Notes: generated from the sequence alone by a model not told the origin. A stretch of DNA of 64,000 nucleotides from Serratia inhibens (GCF_003591175.1 NZ_QYYG01000007.1:186001-250000); one strand, 5' to 3'; counted from the first letter of the stretch, positions 45,283 through 53,901 are shown. Numbers and translations: made by a program.

Positions 45283-46023
45283 TTATCCCACCAACTTTTT
45301 ACTCATCGCCAGCAGGGTTTTCACATCCTGCGGACGGGTATCGCCGGTGGCAGAATCAATAATGGAACTGTAGATATGTGGAATAATCCGTTTCACGCCG
45401 GCGGCCAACGCGATCTCAACGATCGGCTCGAAGTTTTCCAGATCGATGCCGCCAGTCGGCTCCAGCATAAAATCATGCTCGGCGCAGGCTTTAGCCACGT
45501 ATTGGTATTCTTCTTTACACGCCAACCCGCCCATCGGGAAATACTTGATGGAGCTGCCGCCCATATCTTTCAACATGGCGATGGCGGTCTCGACCGGTAC
45601 GATGCCGTCTGGCTCAGCAGCGCTCAGCGGGCCGGTTGAGATCTTCACAAAACCGACGCGACCGGTCGGAGAAACCAGACCGTTCACCACGCTGTCGCTC
45701 TGGCCCAACAGCGCACGGCTGGCACCCACGCCGGTAAACACCTGATTGACGTGCTGCGGCTGAACGCGCTGGGCGATCAGGCTGACCATCGCGGATTGCT
45801 TGGGATCGCCCGCCCCCAGCCCCACCGACAGCGCATTCTCGATCAACTGCGCATAGTGCTGCATATCCGCCACCGCGCTGTCGACATCCGGATAGTTCCT
45901 GGAGAGAACCCCGACCAGCACATGCCCTTCTGCCGCCGCATAAATCGCCTGCGCATTGTCTTTTGAGCCGGCCAGCACGTTGAGGCACAGACGGTCGCGA
46001 TAATAATTTGGCTGCAGCTTCAT
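45283..46023 (-). CDS. KDGP-aldolase-family protein (DgaF-like)
   Basis: A 246-residue protein of the KDGP aldolase family (PF07071), related to DgaF of Salmonella, which splits 2-keto-3-deoxygluconate 6-phosphate into pyruvate and glyceraldehyde 3-phosphate. The Schiff-base lysine is probably Lys160 in KYFPMGG; the segment LEPTGGIDLENF fits the barrel. Its ATG overlaps the stop of the PLP-enzyme gene by 4 bp, so the two are made together. In this type of locus the family is also seen in Enterococcus and Aeromonas (from memory). Confidence 0.87.
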   Translation of the reverse strand: MKLQPNYYRDRLCLNVLAGSKDNAQAIYAAAEGHVLVGVLSRNYPDVDSAVADMQHYAQLIENALSVGLGAGDPKQSAMVSLIAQRVQPQHVNQVFTGVGASRALLGQSDSVVNGLVSPTGRVGFVKISTGPLSAAEPDGIVPVETAIAMLKDMGGSSIKYFPMGGLACKEEYQYVAKACAEHDFMLEPTGGIDLENFEPIVEIALAAGVKRIIPHIYSSIIDSATGDTRPQDVKTLLAMSKKLVG

Positions 46024-47138
46024 GCTTGTTTCTCCGTGAACAGATTTTTAATACAGTTAAAGACGGTCATCAGTTGCTGCTCGTCGACGCTACGCACATC
46101 CACTTCAATCTTGCCTTCATTGGCCTTATAACCCCGGAAGTAGATGGCGATCTCGCCGGTTCTCAGCGCCTGGACGATGTCGGTGGTAGAGCGCCCCAGC
46201 ACCGCTTCGTCAAAGGTGATTTCAGCACGGGCGATATCGCGGCCGGCGCTGTCCCAAACGGTTTTAGCGCTGATGCCGGTCAGCGAGTTCAGGTTGGTGA
46301 TAAACGGCGTCATGCGCGCCACCATCTGCTCACCGGTGGTTTTTTCCAGCTTCAGGTAGCTTTCAATCGCCTGCGTCAGGCCGAGGATACCCTCTTTGCC
46401 GACCTTCATCGCCCGGCCAATACCGCCGGATTGCAGCTTCACCCACTCAACGTATTGCCGCTTTCCTACCACCAGGCCGCTGGTTGGGCCTTCGATGGCC
46501 TTGGCACCGCTGTAGATAACCAGGTCGGCCCCCATCTGGTAGTAACACATCAGGTCTTCTTCAGCGGCGGCGTCGACGATCAGCGGCAGATTATGCTTGC
46601 GCGCCACCACCACCGCCTGCTCGACGGAAAGAATGCTTTTCTGTACGCAGTGGTGTGATTTGATGTAGAGGATCGCCGCCGTTTGCGGCGTGATGCAGGC
46701 CTCCAACTGCTCTGCAGAACATTCGTTGGCATAACCCGCCTCAACCACCTTGCCGCCGCCGAGGGCAACCATGGTGTCGACCGGGGCGCCGAAGTTCACG
46801 TTGTGACCGCGCGGCAACACAATCTCGCGCGGCACGGTGATCGGGGCCGAATGCAGGTTCACCAGCAGGTTGGCGTTGTCTTTGACGATCACCGCCGCCA
46901 CCGACTGGGCGATACCCGCCGAGGCACAGGACACGATCACGGCATCTTCCACATTCAGCAGATCGGCGATGTAAGCGCCGGTCTTGTTAACCAGATCCTT
47001 GATTTCAAAATAGTGATTAAGGCCGTAGTCAACGGCGTCAATCACCTCCTGACGCGGGGTAGATACGCCGAGAATGGTCATACGACCGGAAGTATTAATC
47101 ACCTGCTTTAAATTATATTTTTCATAAATCGAAGACAT
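46020..47138 (-). CDS. PLP-dependent DgaE/SelA-like enzyme (candidate amino-sugar-acid ammonia-lyase)
   Basis: A 372-residue fold-type I PLP enzyme of the SelA/DgaE group. The PLP lysine is Lys213 in YSGAKAIEGP, and Asp189 in IVDAAAE would hold the pyridine nitrogen. DgaE of Salmonella turns D-glucosaminate 6-phosphate into 2-keto-3-deoxygluconate 6-phosphate and ammonia. Here the neighbour is the matching aldolase, so the same two-step chemistry is likely. The substrate is inferred, not proven. It overlaps the upstream amidohydrolase gene by 17 bp. Confidence 0.87.
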   Translation of the reverse strand: MSSIYEKYNLKQVINTSGRMTILGVSTPRQEVIDAVDYGLNHYFEIKDLVNKTGAYIADLLNVEDAVIVSCASAGIAQSVAAVIVKDNANLLVNLHSAPITVPREIVLPRGHNVNFGAPVDTMVALGGGKVVEAGYANECSAEQLEACITPQTAAILYIKSHHCVQKSILSVEQAVVVARKHNLPLIVDAAAEEDLMCYYQMGADLVIYSGAKAIEGPTSGLVVGKRQYVEWVKLQSGGIGRAMKVGKEGILGLTQAIESYLKLEKTTGEQMVARMTPFITNLNSLTGISAKTVWDSAGRDIARAEITFDEAVLGRSTTDIVQALRTGEIAIYFRGYKANEGKIEVDVRSVDEQQLMTVFNCIKNLFTEKQA

Positions 47139-48261
47139 GATGGGCTTTCCCTTCGTCGGTTAATAGAATTTCCCCGGCTACCACTGCAGCCAACGGAACC
47201 AACAACTGTTCGCCGCCGACCGATTGCCCTTCCGAGTCGGCAAACACCTGCGGCCCCAGGCGGAGATCGAACAGGGTGAAATCGGCGTCATAACCCGGCT
47301 CCAGCCGGCCTTTATTGCTCAGGTGCAGCGCCGAAGCGGCATTTTCCGTCACGCAGGCAATCACCTGCGGCAGCGACAGGCCGATGCTGAAGAATTTGGA
47401 CATCACCGTCGCCAGGCTGTGTACCGGCCCGGCCATGCGGTTGCGGCAGTAGATATCGGAACTGATGGTGTGCGGGAGAATGCCCAGCCCGATCGCCTGG
47501 CGCGCCACGTCGAAGCTGAAACTGGCGGTACCGTGGCCCACGTCGAGCAACACGCCGCGTTTCAGCGCCCGCTGGATCGACTCACGCAGCGTACCCGCCG
47601 GGGTCAGAATGCGGTTCGGCTTGCCGTTAAAGCAGTGGGTAATGATATCGCCGCGGGTCAGCAGATCGGCGATGTCATCCAGATTCGGCGGGTTATTGCC
47701 GATATGCACCATCAGCGGCAAGCCGTTGTTTTCCTGCTGGATCTGCTTGGCACGCACCAGCGGCACAATGCCGTTTTGCCCCACCACGCTGCTGCTCATG
47801 CGCGCCTTGATGCCGATGATGAAACCGGGGTACGCATCGATGGATTTTTTCACCGTCGGCGGGTCGATGTCCGCCAGGTCGGCCAGCTCATTTTGGCGTA
47901 ACAACCCGATGCGCGAGATATTCAGGAAAGCGAACACGTTGGTTTTGGCATGGCGCGTCAGGGCATAGAACTCGTCAACATCGTCGGTGCCGGTGCTGCC
48001 GGCGTCAACCACCGAGGTCACGCCGCTGGCGACGCCCACTAAATCAGGTTCGTCATGGTAAATCGGCGAAGAGGGATAACAATGCACGTGGGAGTCGACC
48101 CAGCCGGCGCTCAGGCGGCAGTTGCCCGCCAGATCCAGCTGCCTGCGGGCGTTGACGTCATCGGTCAACTGCCCAACGACGACAATCTTGCCGTTCTGAA
48201 CCGCCAGATCGACCAACCGGTCATCCGCCAACCTGGCGCGTCGGATTACTAAGTCATACAT
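47122..48261 (-). CDS. Amidohydrolase/deacetylase-family metalloenzyme (EF_0837-type)
   Basis: A 379-residue amidohydrolase-superfamily enzyme with a TIM barrel. Metal ligands are His58 and His60 (DSHVH), a probably carbamylated Lys152 (IGIKAR), His186, His209 and Asp269. It looks like members that remove acyl groups from N-acyl amino acids or sugars. It is co-transcribed with the PLP lyase and aldolase, which act on free amino sugar acids, so it may remove the N-acyl group first. ATG 48261 follows GGAG. Confidence 0.86.
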   Translation of the reverse strand: MYDLVIRRARLADDRLVDLAVQNGKIVVVGQLTDDVNARRQLDLAGNCRLSAGWVDSHVHCYPSSPIYHDEPDLVGVASGVTSVVDAGSTGTDDVDEFYALTRHAKTNVFAFLNISRIGLLRQNELADLADIDPPTVKKSIDAYPGFIIGIKARMSSSVVGQNGIVPLVRAKQIQQENNGLPLMVHIGNNPPNLDDIADLLTRGDIITHCFNGKPNRILTPAGTLRESIQRALKRGVLLDVGHGTASFSFDVARQAIGLGILPHTISSDIYCRNRMAGPVHSLATVMSKFFSIGLSLPQVIACVTENAASALHLSNKGRLEPGYDADFTLFDLRLGPQVFADSEGQSVGGEQLLVPLAAVVAGEILLTDEGKAHHVFDL

Positions 48262-48330
48262 ACTGCGCTACTCCTTTTCCAGCAGGGGGCGGCGCACCGC
48301 CCCCACTATCGTACAGCTCTGGAACGGTGA

Positions 48331-48981
48331 TTAAGCAATGGCTACCGGGAAAATGGCCCCTAACAGCATTGCGCCAAGGATCGCTCCGCCAGTGATTGGC
48401 TTGCCCCAGATATAGAACAACAGCGCGCCAAGCAGCGAACCTACGCCAATCGGAATGGATGCGGTCATCGCCGACAGGATGATCAACGGCCCCAGGAAAC
48501 GGCCGGAGGAGTTACCTGCCCCCATCATCACGTCTGCGCCGTAGGTGGAGTTGCTCTGGTTGATGGTAAATTTACGCGCCAGAATGATCAGGTAGCCAAT
48601 CGCCAGGCCAATCACCAGGCCGGTCACCAGCGAGGCGGCGAAATTGGCGACCGGGAAGATAATCCCCGCGCCCAGCAGCAGCGCCGGAACGCCCAGCCCC
48701 ACACCGGTCTGGATCGCACCGCCGATATCCAGAATGCCCACCAGCGAACCTTCAATGATGCGCGCAAACAGAAAGCTGGCGCCGAATGCCGCCACCGCAC
48801 CATAAACGCCGGTGTCCATCCCGGCGCGGAGCATGGAAACGAAGGCTACTTCGTTAAACGCACCTATGCCATACAGGTAATACATGTGCGTCCCGGCGAA
48901 CACGCCGGACGAGAGCAGACCGACAAAAATCGGGAATGACCAGTCGGCGTACCAGAAGCCTTTTTGGGTTTGTTCTTCCAT
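48331..48981 (-). CDS. DUF4310 family membrane protein
   Basis: A 216-residue integral membrane protein of the DUF4310 (EF_0833-type) family with about six hydrophobic helices and several glycine-rich turns (GVGLGVPALLLGAG, GAGNSSGRFLGP). Function is unknown. It always appears beside DUF4311, DUF4312 and SFCGS proteins (from memory), so it is probably one half of a transport channel. The gap to the amidohydrolase gene is 69 bp; DUF4311 lies 11 bp upstream. Confidence 0.85.
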   Translation of the reverse strand: MEEQTQKGFWYADWSFPIFVGLLSSGVFAGTHMYYLYGIGAFNEVAFVSMLRAGMDTGVYGAVAAFGASFLFARIIEGSLVGILDIGGAIQTGVGLGVPALLLGAGIIFPVANFAASLVTGLVIGLAIGYLIILARKFTINQSNSTYGADVMMGAGNSSGRFLGPLIILSAMTASIPIGVGSLLGALLFYIWGKPITGGAILGAMLLGAIFPVAIA

Positions 48982-48992
48982 TATCCCGCTCC

Positions 48993-49769
48993 TTACTTAC
49001 CGCTCAGGGTGTTGTGAATGGTGTCCAGCCAGCCCGGCACGCCGAGGCTGAAGGACTCGAGGACTTTCATGTCGAAGCCGCGGAAGAAACCGCTCAGCAC
49101 GAACAGCAGCACGATCACCGCCATCATGATCTTGGTGATTTTGTTCCAGCCGCTCTCTTCCACGCCTTTACCGATCAGGATGCCCAGAACCAAACCCGGT
49201 ACGGCGTTACCCATGATCAGTTGCGCCAGGCCGCCGAAAATGGTGCCCCAGAAACCGGAGCGACGCCCGGCGTCGATCGCCGCCAGCCAGAAGATCACCG
49301 GCATCACGGTGTTCACCAGCAGGTTGGCCGCCGGCACCAGCACTTTGATTGCGGTAACCTGCAGCGCAGCGGGCACTGCGGAAGCGGTGGTATTGAGGAA
49401 CGCCACCACCAGCATGCCGATAACGCCGCAAGCGATAGCCATTTTTTTCGGATCATGCAGCGTTTGCGCCAGATTGCGGTTCTTGACCATCAAGGCTGCT
49501 GCGCCCCAATGAGGGATAATGCGGTGGTCAACGTCCTGCGTGAAGGCACCCGCCGCCACGGAAGACGCCCAGGCGTTGAAGAAGAAACCCAGGCCGAAAG
49601 AGAAGTGGGAAGCCGGATCGCCTTCGCAGGAATTCAGCTCGCCCAGGGTGCGGAAGGCGCCCATGCCCTGCGTCGTCGGAGCATGGAACATGCGTGCGGC
49701 GCCGGCCCCTACGCCAACCCCCACCAGTCCGCCAATAATAAGCGACTTAAATAAGATGATTAAAAACAT
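48993..49769 (-). CDS. DUF4311 family membrane protein
   Basis: A 258-residue integral membrane protein of the DUF4311 (EF_0832-type) family with about six to seven helices. The glycine-rich first helix (GGLVGVGVGAGAARMFHAP) and the segment GAFRTLGELNSCEGDPASHF are notable. It probably pairs with DUF4310 as a membrane channel. No energy-coupling ATPase is encoded nearby. Function unproven. Confidence 0.85.
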   Translation of the reverse strand: MFLIILFKSLIIGGLVGVGVGAGAARMFHAPTTQGMGAFRTLGELNSCEGDPASHFSFGLGFFFNAWASSVAAGAFTQDVDHRIIPHWGAAALMVKNRNLAQTLHDPKKMAIACGVIGMLVVAFLNTTASAVPAALQVTAIKVLVPAANLLVNTVMPVIFWLAAIDAGRRSGFWGTIFGGLAQLIMGNAVPGLVLGILIGKGVEESGWNKITKIMMAVIVLLFVLSGFFRGFDMKVLESFSLGVPGWLDTIHNTLSGK

Positions 49770-49799
49770 CAGTATACCCTTTGATTTATGCTAACGTTT

Positions 49800-50096
49800 T
49801 TATTTCGTGACGAAGACAACCTTTTCTGTATTGATCATCGTCACGTTCACGGTTATTTCCAGCGTCACGGTATAGACTTTTCTTTCTCGCGGTAAAAAGA
49901 AAAAGAGAAATTTCTCTTTTGTTATTTTCTCTTCCGCTTTTAATACGCTGACATCCTGCGGTTCAATACGCAGCAGGATATTGCTGGTGGATTTCAATAC
50001 CGTACCCTGCACATTAGCCAAAGCGGAAGCAAAAGCTTTCGCTTTGCTGTCCCCTTTGCCCTCCACCTTTACCGATGTGGTATATTGTTCTTTCAT
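49800..50096 (-). CDS. DUF4312 family small protein
   Basis: A 98-residue soluble protein of the DUF4312 (EF_0831-type) family, with a likely alpha/beta fold, no signal peptide and no membrane helix. Residues 60-80 are rich in Lys, Glu and Phe. Its ATG shares one base with the SFCGS stop (TAATG), so translation is coupled. It may be a cytosolic part of the transporter. Confidence 0.84.
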   Translation of the reverse strand: MKEQYTTSVKVEGKGDSKAKAFASALANVQGTVLKSTSNILLRIEPQDVSVLKAEEKITKEKFLFFFLPRERKVYTVTLEITVNVTMINTEKVVFVTK

Positions 50097-50461
50097 TACG
50101 GGTTGCCGTGTTTTTTGATGTAGGCTTCCACCAGTCTTTGGCCCAATTCTTCTTTATCCATAAAACCAAAACCCAGCACGGTATAACCTTCATTGATTGC
50201 CGTCACGCCTTCATCAATGGAGCGCATGCCGTATTTTGCTTTGTAGCCGTATTTGGTCTGCGCGGTAATTGCCCCGGCGCCGCCGCTACCGCAGAAGGAA
50301 ATTCCCAACTGCGCACCTTCCGCTTTCATTACGTCACCCAGTTTCATATCCGCCGCTACGCCAGGGATCACGATGGCTTTCCCGCCTGCTGTTTCAATGC
50401 CCTGGCCGACTTTCTGGCCTTTTCCCAAACGATCGCCAATCACTACGGTAATTTGACCCAT
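50096..50461 (-). CDS. Glycine-rich SFCGS family protein
   Basis: A 121-residue cytosolic protein with the family motif GISFCGSGGAGA around Cys57. The N-terminal beta-alpha start (ITVVIGDRLGKG) and one exposed cysteine before a glycine-rich turn recall EIIB phosphocarriers and also E. coli YhfU (a DUF2620 protein with CNTGAGAA at the same place). I therefore suggest an EIIB-like role, but this is inference. ATG 50461 follows AGGAGA. Confidence 0.85.
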   Translation of the reverse strand: MGQITVVIGDRLGKGQKVGQGIETAGGKAIVIPGVAADMKLGDVMKAEGAQLGISFCGSGGAGAITAQTKYGYKAKYGMRSIDEGVTAINEGYTVLGFGFMDKEELGQRLVEAYIKKHGNP

Positions 50462-50496
50462 GCTATTTTCTCCTGATGATATGAATGCGTTAAATG

Positions 50497-50844
50497 CTAT
50501 TGGTTATTATCTTTTGCCACTTCAAAATGCACAGAAAGCAAATAAGCTTCTTCGATAGGTAGCGTCGCAAAATTATCGACCACCCGCTCCGCCATTTTCA
50601 TCGATTCCTCTGAAATCTCGTCAAACAGCGATTTATCGACTTCCGGCAAGGGCTCACCGGTGATTGAACGCAGTACCATGGCGCGAATATGCGATTCCAG
50701 CATCTGTTGCTGCACCGCATTGGTATAAATGCCTTCTGCATTCAGCATGGCGGTAATATCGGCCAGCACCTGATCGGTGATCGCCCCAGCCTCGCTGATG
50801 TCAGATCGTTCATTTTTTTCTATCGCAACAGATCCTTCATTCAC
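50497..50844 (-). CDS. Small PRD-domain protein (EF_0829-type)
   Basis: A 115-residue single PRD domain with no HTH. The two conserved PRD histidines are His52 (ESHIRAM) and His106 (LSVHFE). PRDs are phosphorylated by PTS proteins and usually sit in regulators; a free-standing one, like E. coli YhfY, may tune the transporter or the regulator. The start is GTG at 50844 with AGGGG 8 bp upstream. An ATG at about 50816 is out of frame. First gene of the operon. Confidence 0.84.
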   Translation of the reverse strand: MNEGSVAIEKNERSDISEAGAITDQVLADITAMLNAEGIYTNAVQQQMLESHIRAMVLRSITGEPLPEVDKSLFDEISEESMKMAERVVDNFATLPIEEAYLLSVHFEVAKDNNQ

Positions 50845-51174
50845 TTTTCAATACCCCTGATTCCAACATTATTCGTAAGTCGCACAATGCATCACTTGAA
50901 TATACCCTATGAATTTCAAGTTTCAGCCAGGCGGTCAGCTCGTGAGTCTTGTAAAGCAGCCAACAACGCTGCTGATTGAAAGGCGATGGGTATTACCCGC
51001 TTTCTTTGATGTCTTACCCTAACCCCGGGGAGAATTTCTGTGTAGCCGCTTTTTTTCCAGTTTAAAGTGGAAATTCAATGGTTGGCAGGGATCCATTTCG
51101 CACAATAAGCGCTTTTAAGATAATTTAATTAAATTACAAAAAGATAATGCCACAACGGGTTTCCCGTTCTCTCT
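50845..51174. promoter_or_regulatory. Control region between the DUF4310-type operon and rnk
   Basis: About 330 bp without a gene. It holds one palindromic repeat (50901-50994), then an AT-rich zone (51040-51150) that probably carries promoters for both sides; GATAAT occurs at 51119-51124 and 51143-51148 on the plus strand. I do not find a convincing sigma-54 or CRP site for the operon. Confidence 0.45.
50901..50994 (-). repeat. Palindromic repeat with TATACCC / GGGTAT ends
   Basis: About 94 bp with TATACCC at one end and GGGTAT at the other. It holds TTTCAAG and TTGAAAG near the ends and GCAGCCAACAACGCTGC in the middle, a 6-bp stem. It is in the expected 5' leader of the operon that starts at 50844. 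Confidence 0.7.
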
Positions 51175-51177
51175 GCG

Positions 51178-51300
51178 GCGGTGAAAAGCTTCGTGATCGG
51201 GATCTCTTTCTTTTCACCGCTTAACCGCCTACTATCGGTAAGACAATTCGACATCAGCAACGCCCCCGTTCCTCTGGCGCGGGGGCGTTGCTTTTGTGCT
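51178..51300 (+). ncRNA. rnk leader: hairpin plus premature terminator
   Basis: An 11-bp perfect stem (51178-51188 with 51210-51220) is followed by a 10-bp GC-rich terminator stem (51259-51268 with 51280-51289) and GCTTTTGTGCTGTTTTT. It ends 60 bp before the rnk ATG, so it looks like a transcription attenuator. A structured rnk leader is known as an RNA family in gammaproteobacteria (from memory). The effector is unknown. Confidence 0.65.
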
Positions 51301-51358
51301 GTTTTTCCGAATTTATGGGTGCGAAAACGGGCGCCCTTTGATTTGACTGGAGAGTGGA

Positions 51359-51769
51359 ATGACCAAACCAACCATTACTATTAATGAGCTGGATGCGGAA
51401 CGCCTGGATGCGCTATTGGAAAAACCGGCCTTTGCCAACACCGACGTCGCCATCGCGCTGAACGACGAACTGGATCGCGCCGAAATCCTGCCACCGGCCC
51501 AAATCCCGGCCAACGTGGTGACCATGAACAGCCGCGTGCGTTTCCGCGATCTGCATACCGCAGAAGAGCACGTGCGCACACTGGTGTACCCGGCCTCGCT
51601 GAAGGACAGCCACGAGCAGCTGTCGGTGATGGCGCCGCTGGGCGCAGCGCTGCTGGGCATGCATGTAGGCAACCAGATTACCTGGCAGTTGCCGAACGGC
51701 GAAGAAGCGCGGATCGAAGTGCTGGAACTGCTGTACCAGCCGGAAGCGGCGGGTGAATACCACCGCTAA
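51359..51769 (+). CDS. rnk: Nucleoside diphosphate kinase regulator Rnk
   Basis: A 136-residue GreA/GreB-like protein, same length as E. coli Rnk. It has an N-terminal short coiled coil and a C-terminal FKBP-like domain (about 55-136, with [14 protein letters not shown]), and binds RNA polymerase. It was found as a regulator of nucleoside diphosphate kinase and alginate genes. ATG 51359 follows GGAGAG. A leader attenuator precedes it. Confidence 0.94.
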   Translation: MTKPTITINELDAERLDALLEKPAFANTDVAIALNDELDRAEILPPAQIPANVVTMNSRVRFRDLHTAEEHVRTLVYPASLKDSHEQLSVMAPLGAALLGMHVGNQITWQLPNGEEARIEVLELLYQPEAAGEYHR

Positions 51770-51779
51770 GCGGTAATTC

Positions 51780-51803
51780 AGGGCGGTGTCATGCCGCCCT
51801 TTC
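51780..51803 (+). terminator. Terminator of rnk
   Basis: AGGGCGG pairs with CCGCCCT over loop TGTCATG, then TTCT. It starts 10 bp after the rnk stop. Confidence 0.7.
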
Positions 51804-51962
51804 TGAGCCCTAAAGGCTGATGTGCTTCCTCATTATCCCTGCTATCCCCTGACACACAGGCTTCGTCACAGATGTGGGCCTCGCGGCTTTTGCCGCCCTA
51901 TTTCGCCACGGGTTGGGGCAGGCGCCGTCCTGCTATCCGGGATCGGAACGGCGCGAAAAGGC

Positions 51963-52349
51963 TTAGCGGAACTTCTTGTGGTTAACGTCGCGGGTTTGCT
52001 TGAAACCCTGTGCGAGCTGCTTGGCTTCGGCCAGCTTGCCCTGATTGGCCAGCGCCAGCGATTGGTCTATCTGGCCAATAAGCGTATCCAGCCCATGCTG
52101 AAAATCTTTAATCTCCGGGCTGTCGGCCGCTTTATCCTCCAGTTTCGGTGGCGTGGATTGCTTCGCATCCAGCGCGGCGGCGCGCATGTTCTGCAGGCTC
52201 TGCTTCAGAGTGTCCGTTGAGTCAGTACTCAGCACCGTTTTGTAATTGCCGGCGATGGTGTCCATATCATCGGCCAGATCGGCTGCGACCGCCAATGAAC
52301 TGGCCCCCAGCAGCGCCAACGCCATCAATGCTTTCAGTTTGTTCGACAT
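51963..52349 (-). CDS. cybC: Soluble cytochrome b562
   Basis: A 128-residue periplasmic four-helix-bundle haem protein. The signal peptide is about 22 residues (cut after AVA). In the mature protein the haem ligands Met7 (ADLADDM) and His102 (DVNHKKFR) are both present, at the same places as in E. coli b562. The electron partner is not known. Converges on rnk. Confidence 0.94.
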   Translation of the reverse strand: MSNKLKALMALALLGASSLAVAADLADDMDTIAGNYKTVLSTDSTDTLKQSLQNMRAAALDAKQSTPPKLEDKAADSPEIKDFQHGLDTLIGQIDQSLALANQGKLAEAKQLAQGFKQTRDVNHKKFR

Positions 52350-52378
52350 GCTTGCTCACCTTCCAGTTATTATTTTAT

Positions 52379-52439
52379 CTACCCGTCGCCTTTCAAGTTG
52401 CAGCATTGTTGGCTGCCACTCGACATTCATAGGGTATAG
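52379..52439. repeat. Short palindromic repeat, third copy of the GTTGGCTGC type
   Basis: TACCC at one end and GGGTATA at the other. The centre is GCAGC-ATTGTTG-GCTGC, a 5-bp stem with a loop like that of the copies at 45217 and 50901. It is upstream of cybC. Confidence 0.65.
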
Positions 52440-52560
52440 GCTTTTGTTCAACCTAAACATAAGCAAGGGCGCTGAAAACCGGAACAAGAGATTTGTAAGC
52501 AAGGTTATAACGGGGGAAAGGAGAGAGGCTGGCAACCGGAGCGGCCAGCCTTGACCGGTA

Positions 52561-53901
52561 TTACTGGCCGGCGATTTTCATGTCCGGCAGCAGTACGGAA
52601 CCGCACTGGATATTGCTGCGGGTTTCGATATCGCTGCCCACGCTGACAATGTTGCGCAGCATGTCTTTCAGGTTGCCGGCGATGGTGATCTCGCTGACCG
52701 GATACTGGATCTCGCCATTTTCTACCCAGAAACCGGCGGCGCCGCGCGAGTAGTCGCCGGTAATGCCGCTAACGCCCTGGCCCATCAACTCGGTCACAAC
52801 CAGACCGGTACCCAGTTGCTTCAGCATGCCGGTAAAGTCATGGCCCTGCCCGGCGATGCGCCAGTTGTGGATGCCGCCCGCATGGCCGGTGCTGTGCATC
52901 CCGAGCTTGCGCGCCGAGTAGCTGGTCAGCAGCCAGGTTTGCAGCACGCCGTCTTTAACAATGTCACGCCGCTGGGTACGTACACCTTCGCTGTCGAACG
53001 GCGTGGAAGCCAGCCCTTTCAACAGGTGCGGGTGCTCTTCGATGGTCAGCCAGTCCGGCAGGATTTGCTTGCCCAGCGAGTCCAGCAGGAAGGTGGATTT
53101 ACGGTAGACGCTGCTGCCGCTGATAGCGCCAACCAGGTGCCCGAACAGACCGGTCGCCACTTCAGAGGCAAACAGCACCGGGGCAGTCATGGTGGACAGC
53201 TTGCGTGGCCCCAGGCGCGACAGCGTGCGCCGGGCACACTCCTCGCCCACCCATTCAGGGCTTGCCAAATCACCCATGGCGCGGCCAATGGTATAAGCGT
53301 AATCACGCTCCATATCGCCATTGTGTTCGGCGATCACGCAGCTCGACAGAGAATGGCGGCTTGAACAGTAGCTTTGCAACATGCCGTGGCTGTTGCCGAA
53401 TACCTTGATGCCGTAGTGGCTGTTGAAGCTGCCGCCTTCGGTATTGGTGATGCGTTTGTCCGCTGCCAACGATGCCTGCTCGGCGCGGGCAGCCAGCTCG
53501 ATGCCGCGCTCCGCATCCAGTTCCGCCGGGTGGAACAGATCCAGATCCGGCGCTTCAAACGCCAGCAGGTCTTTTTCCGCCGGGCCGGCGTTCGGATCCG
53601 CAGAAGTGTAACGAGCGATATCCAGCGCCGCCTGCACGGTGCGGGCAATGGCGTCCGGGCTGAGATCGGTGGAAGATGCGCTGCCTTTGCGCTGCTGGTG
53701 ATACACGGTAATGCCCAACGCGCCATCGCTGTTGAACTCGACGTTTTCCACCTCGCCAAAGCGGGTGCTGACGCTGATACCGGTAGATTTGGTTACGGCA
53801 ACTTCTGCCGCATCGGAACCGGCGCGCGCCAGCTCCAGAGCCTGTGAAACGGCCTGTTCCAGCGCCTTGCGCTGTTCTGCAACTTGAGTGACTACTTTCA
53901 T
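52561..53901 (-). CDS. pmbA: Metalloprotease PmbA (TldE)
   Basis: A 446-residue TldE-type partner of the TldD/E metalloprotease, which matures microcin B17 and degrades CcdA in E. coli. TldE itself lacks the metal site; tldD is not in this window. Close to E. coli PmbA over its whole length, with landmarks [13 protein letters not shown] and [17 protein letters not shown] chose ATG 53901; a TTG lies just before it. It is divergent from darP. Confidence 0.94.
   Translation of the reverse strand: MKVVTQVAEQRKALEQAVSQALELARAGSDAAEVAVTKSTGISVSTRFGEVENVEFNSDGALGITVYHQQRKGSASSTDLSPDAIARTVQAALDIARYTSADPNAGPAEKDLLAFEAPDLDLFHPAELDAERGIELAARAEQASLAADKRITNTEGGSFNSHYGIKVFGNSHGMLQSYCSSRHSLSSCVIAEHNGDMERDYAYTIGRAMGDLASPEWVGEECARRTLSRLGPRKLSTMTAPVLFASEVATGLFGHLVGAISGSSVYRKSTFLLDSLGKQILPDWLTIEEHPHLLKGLASTPFDSEGVRTQRRDIVKDGVLQTWLLTSYSARKLGMHSTGHAGGIHNWRIAGQGHDFTGMLKQLGTGLVVTELMGQGVSGITGDYSRGAAGFWVENGEIQYPVSEITIAGNLKDMLRNIVSVGSDIETRSNIQCGSVLLPDMKIAGQ

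Noticed and set aside
51082-51102. Possible sigma-54 promoter (TGGCAG...TTTCGCA)
   Set aside because: Spacing between the GG and GC elements does not fit -24/-12 when the TGGCA is used, and the other GG lacks the rest of the consensus.
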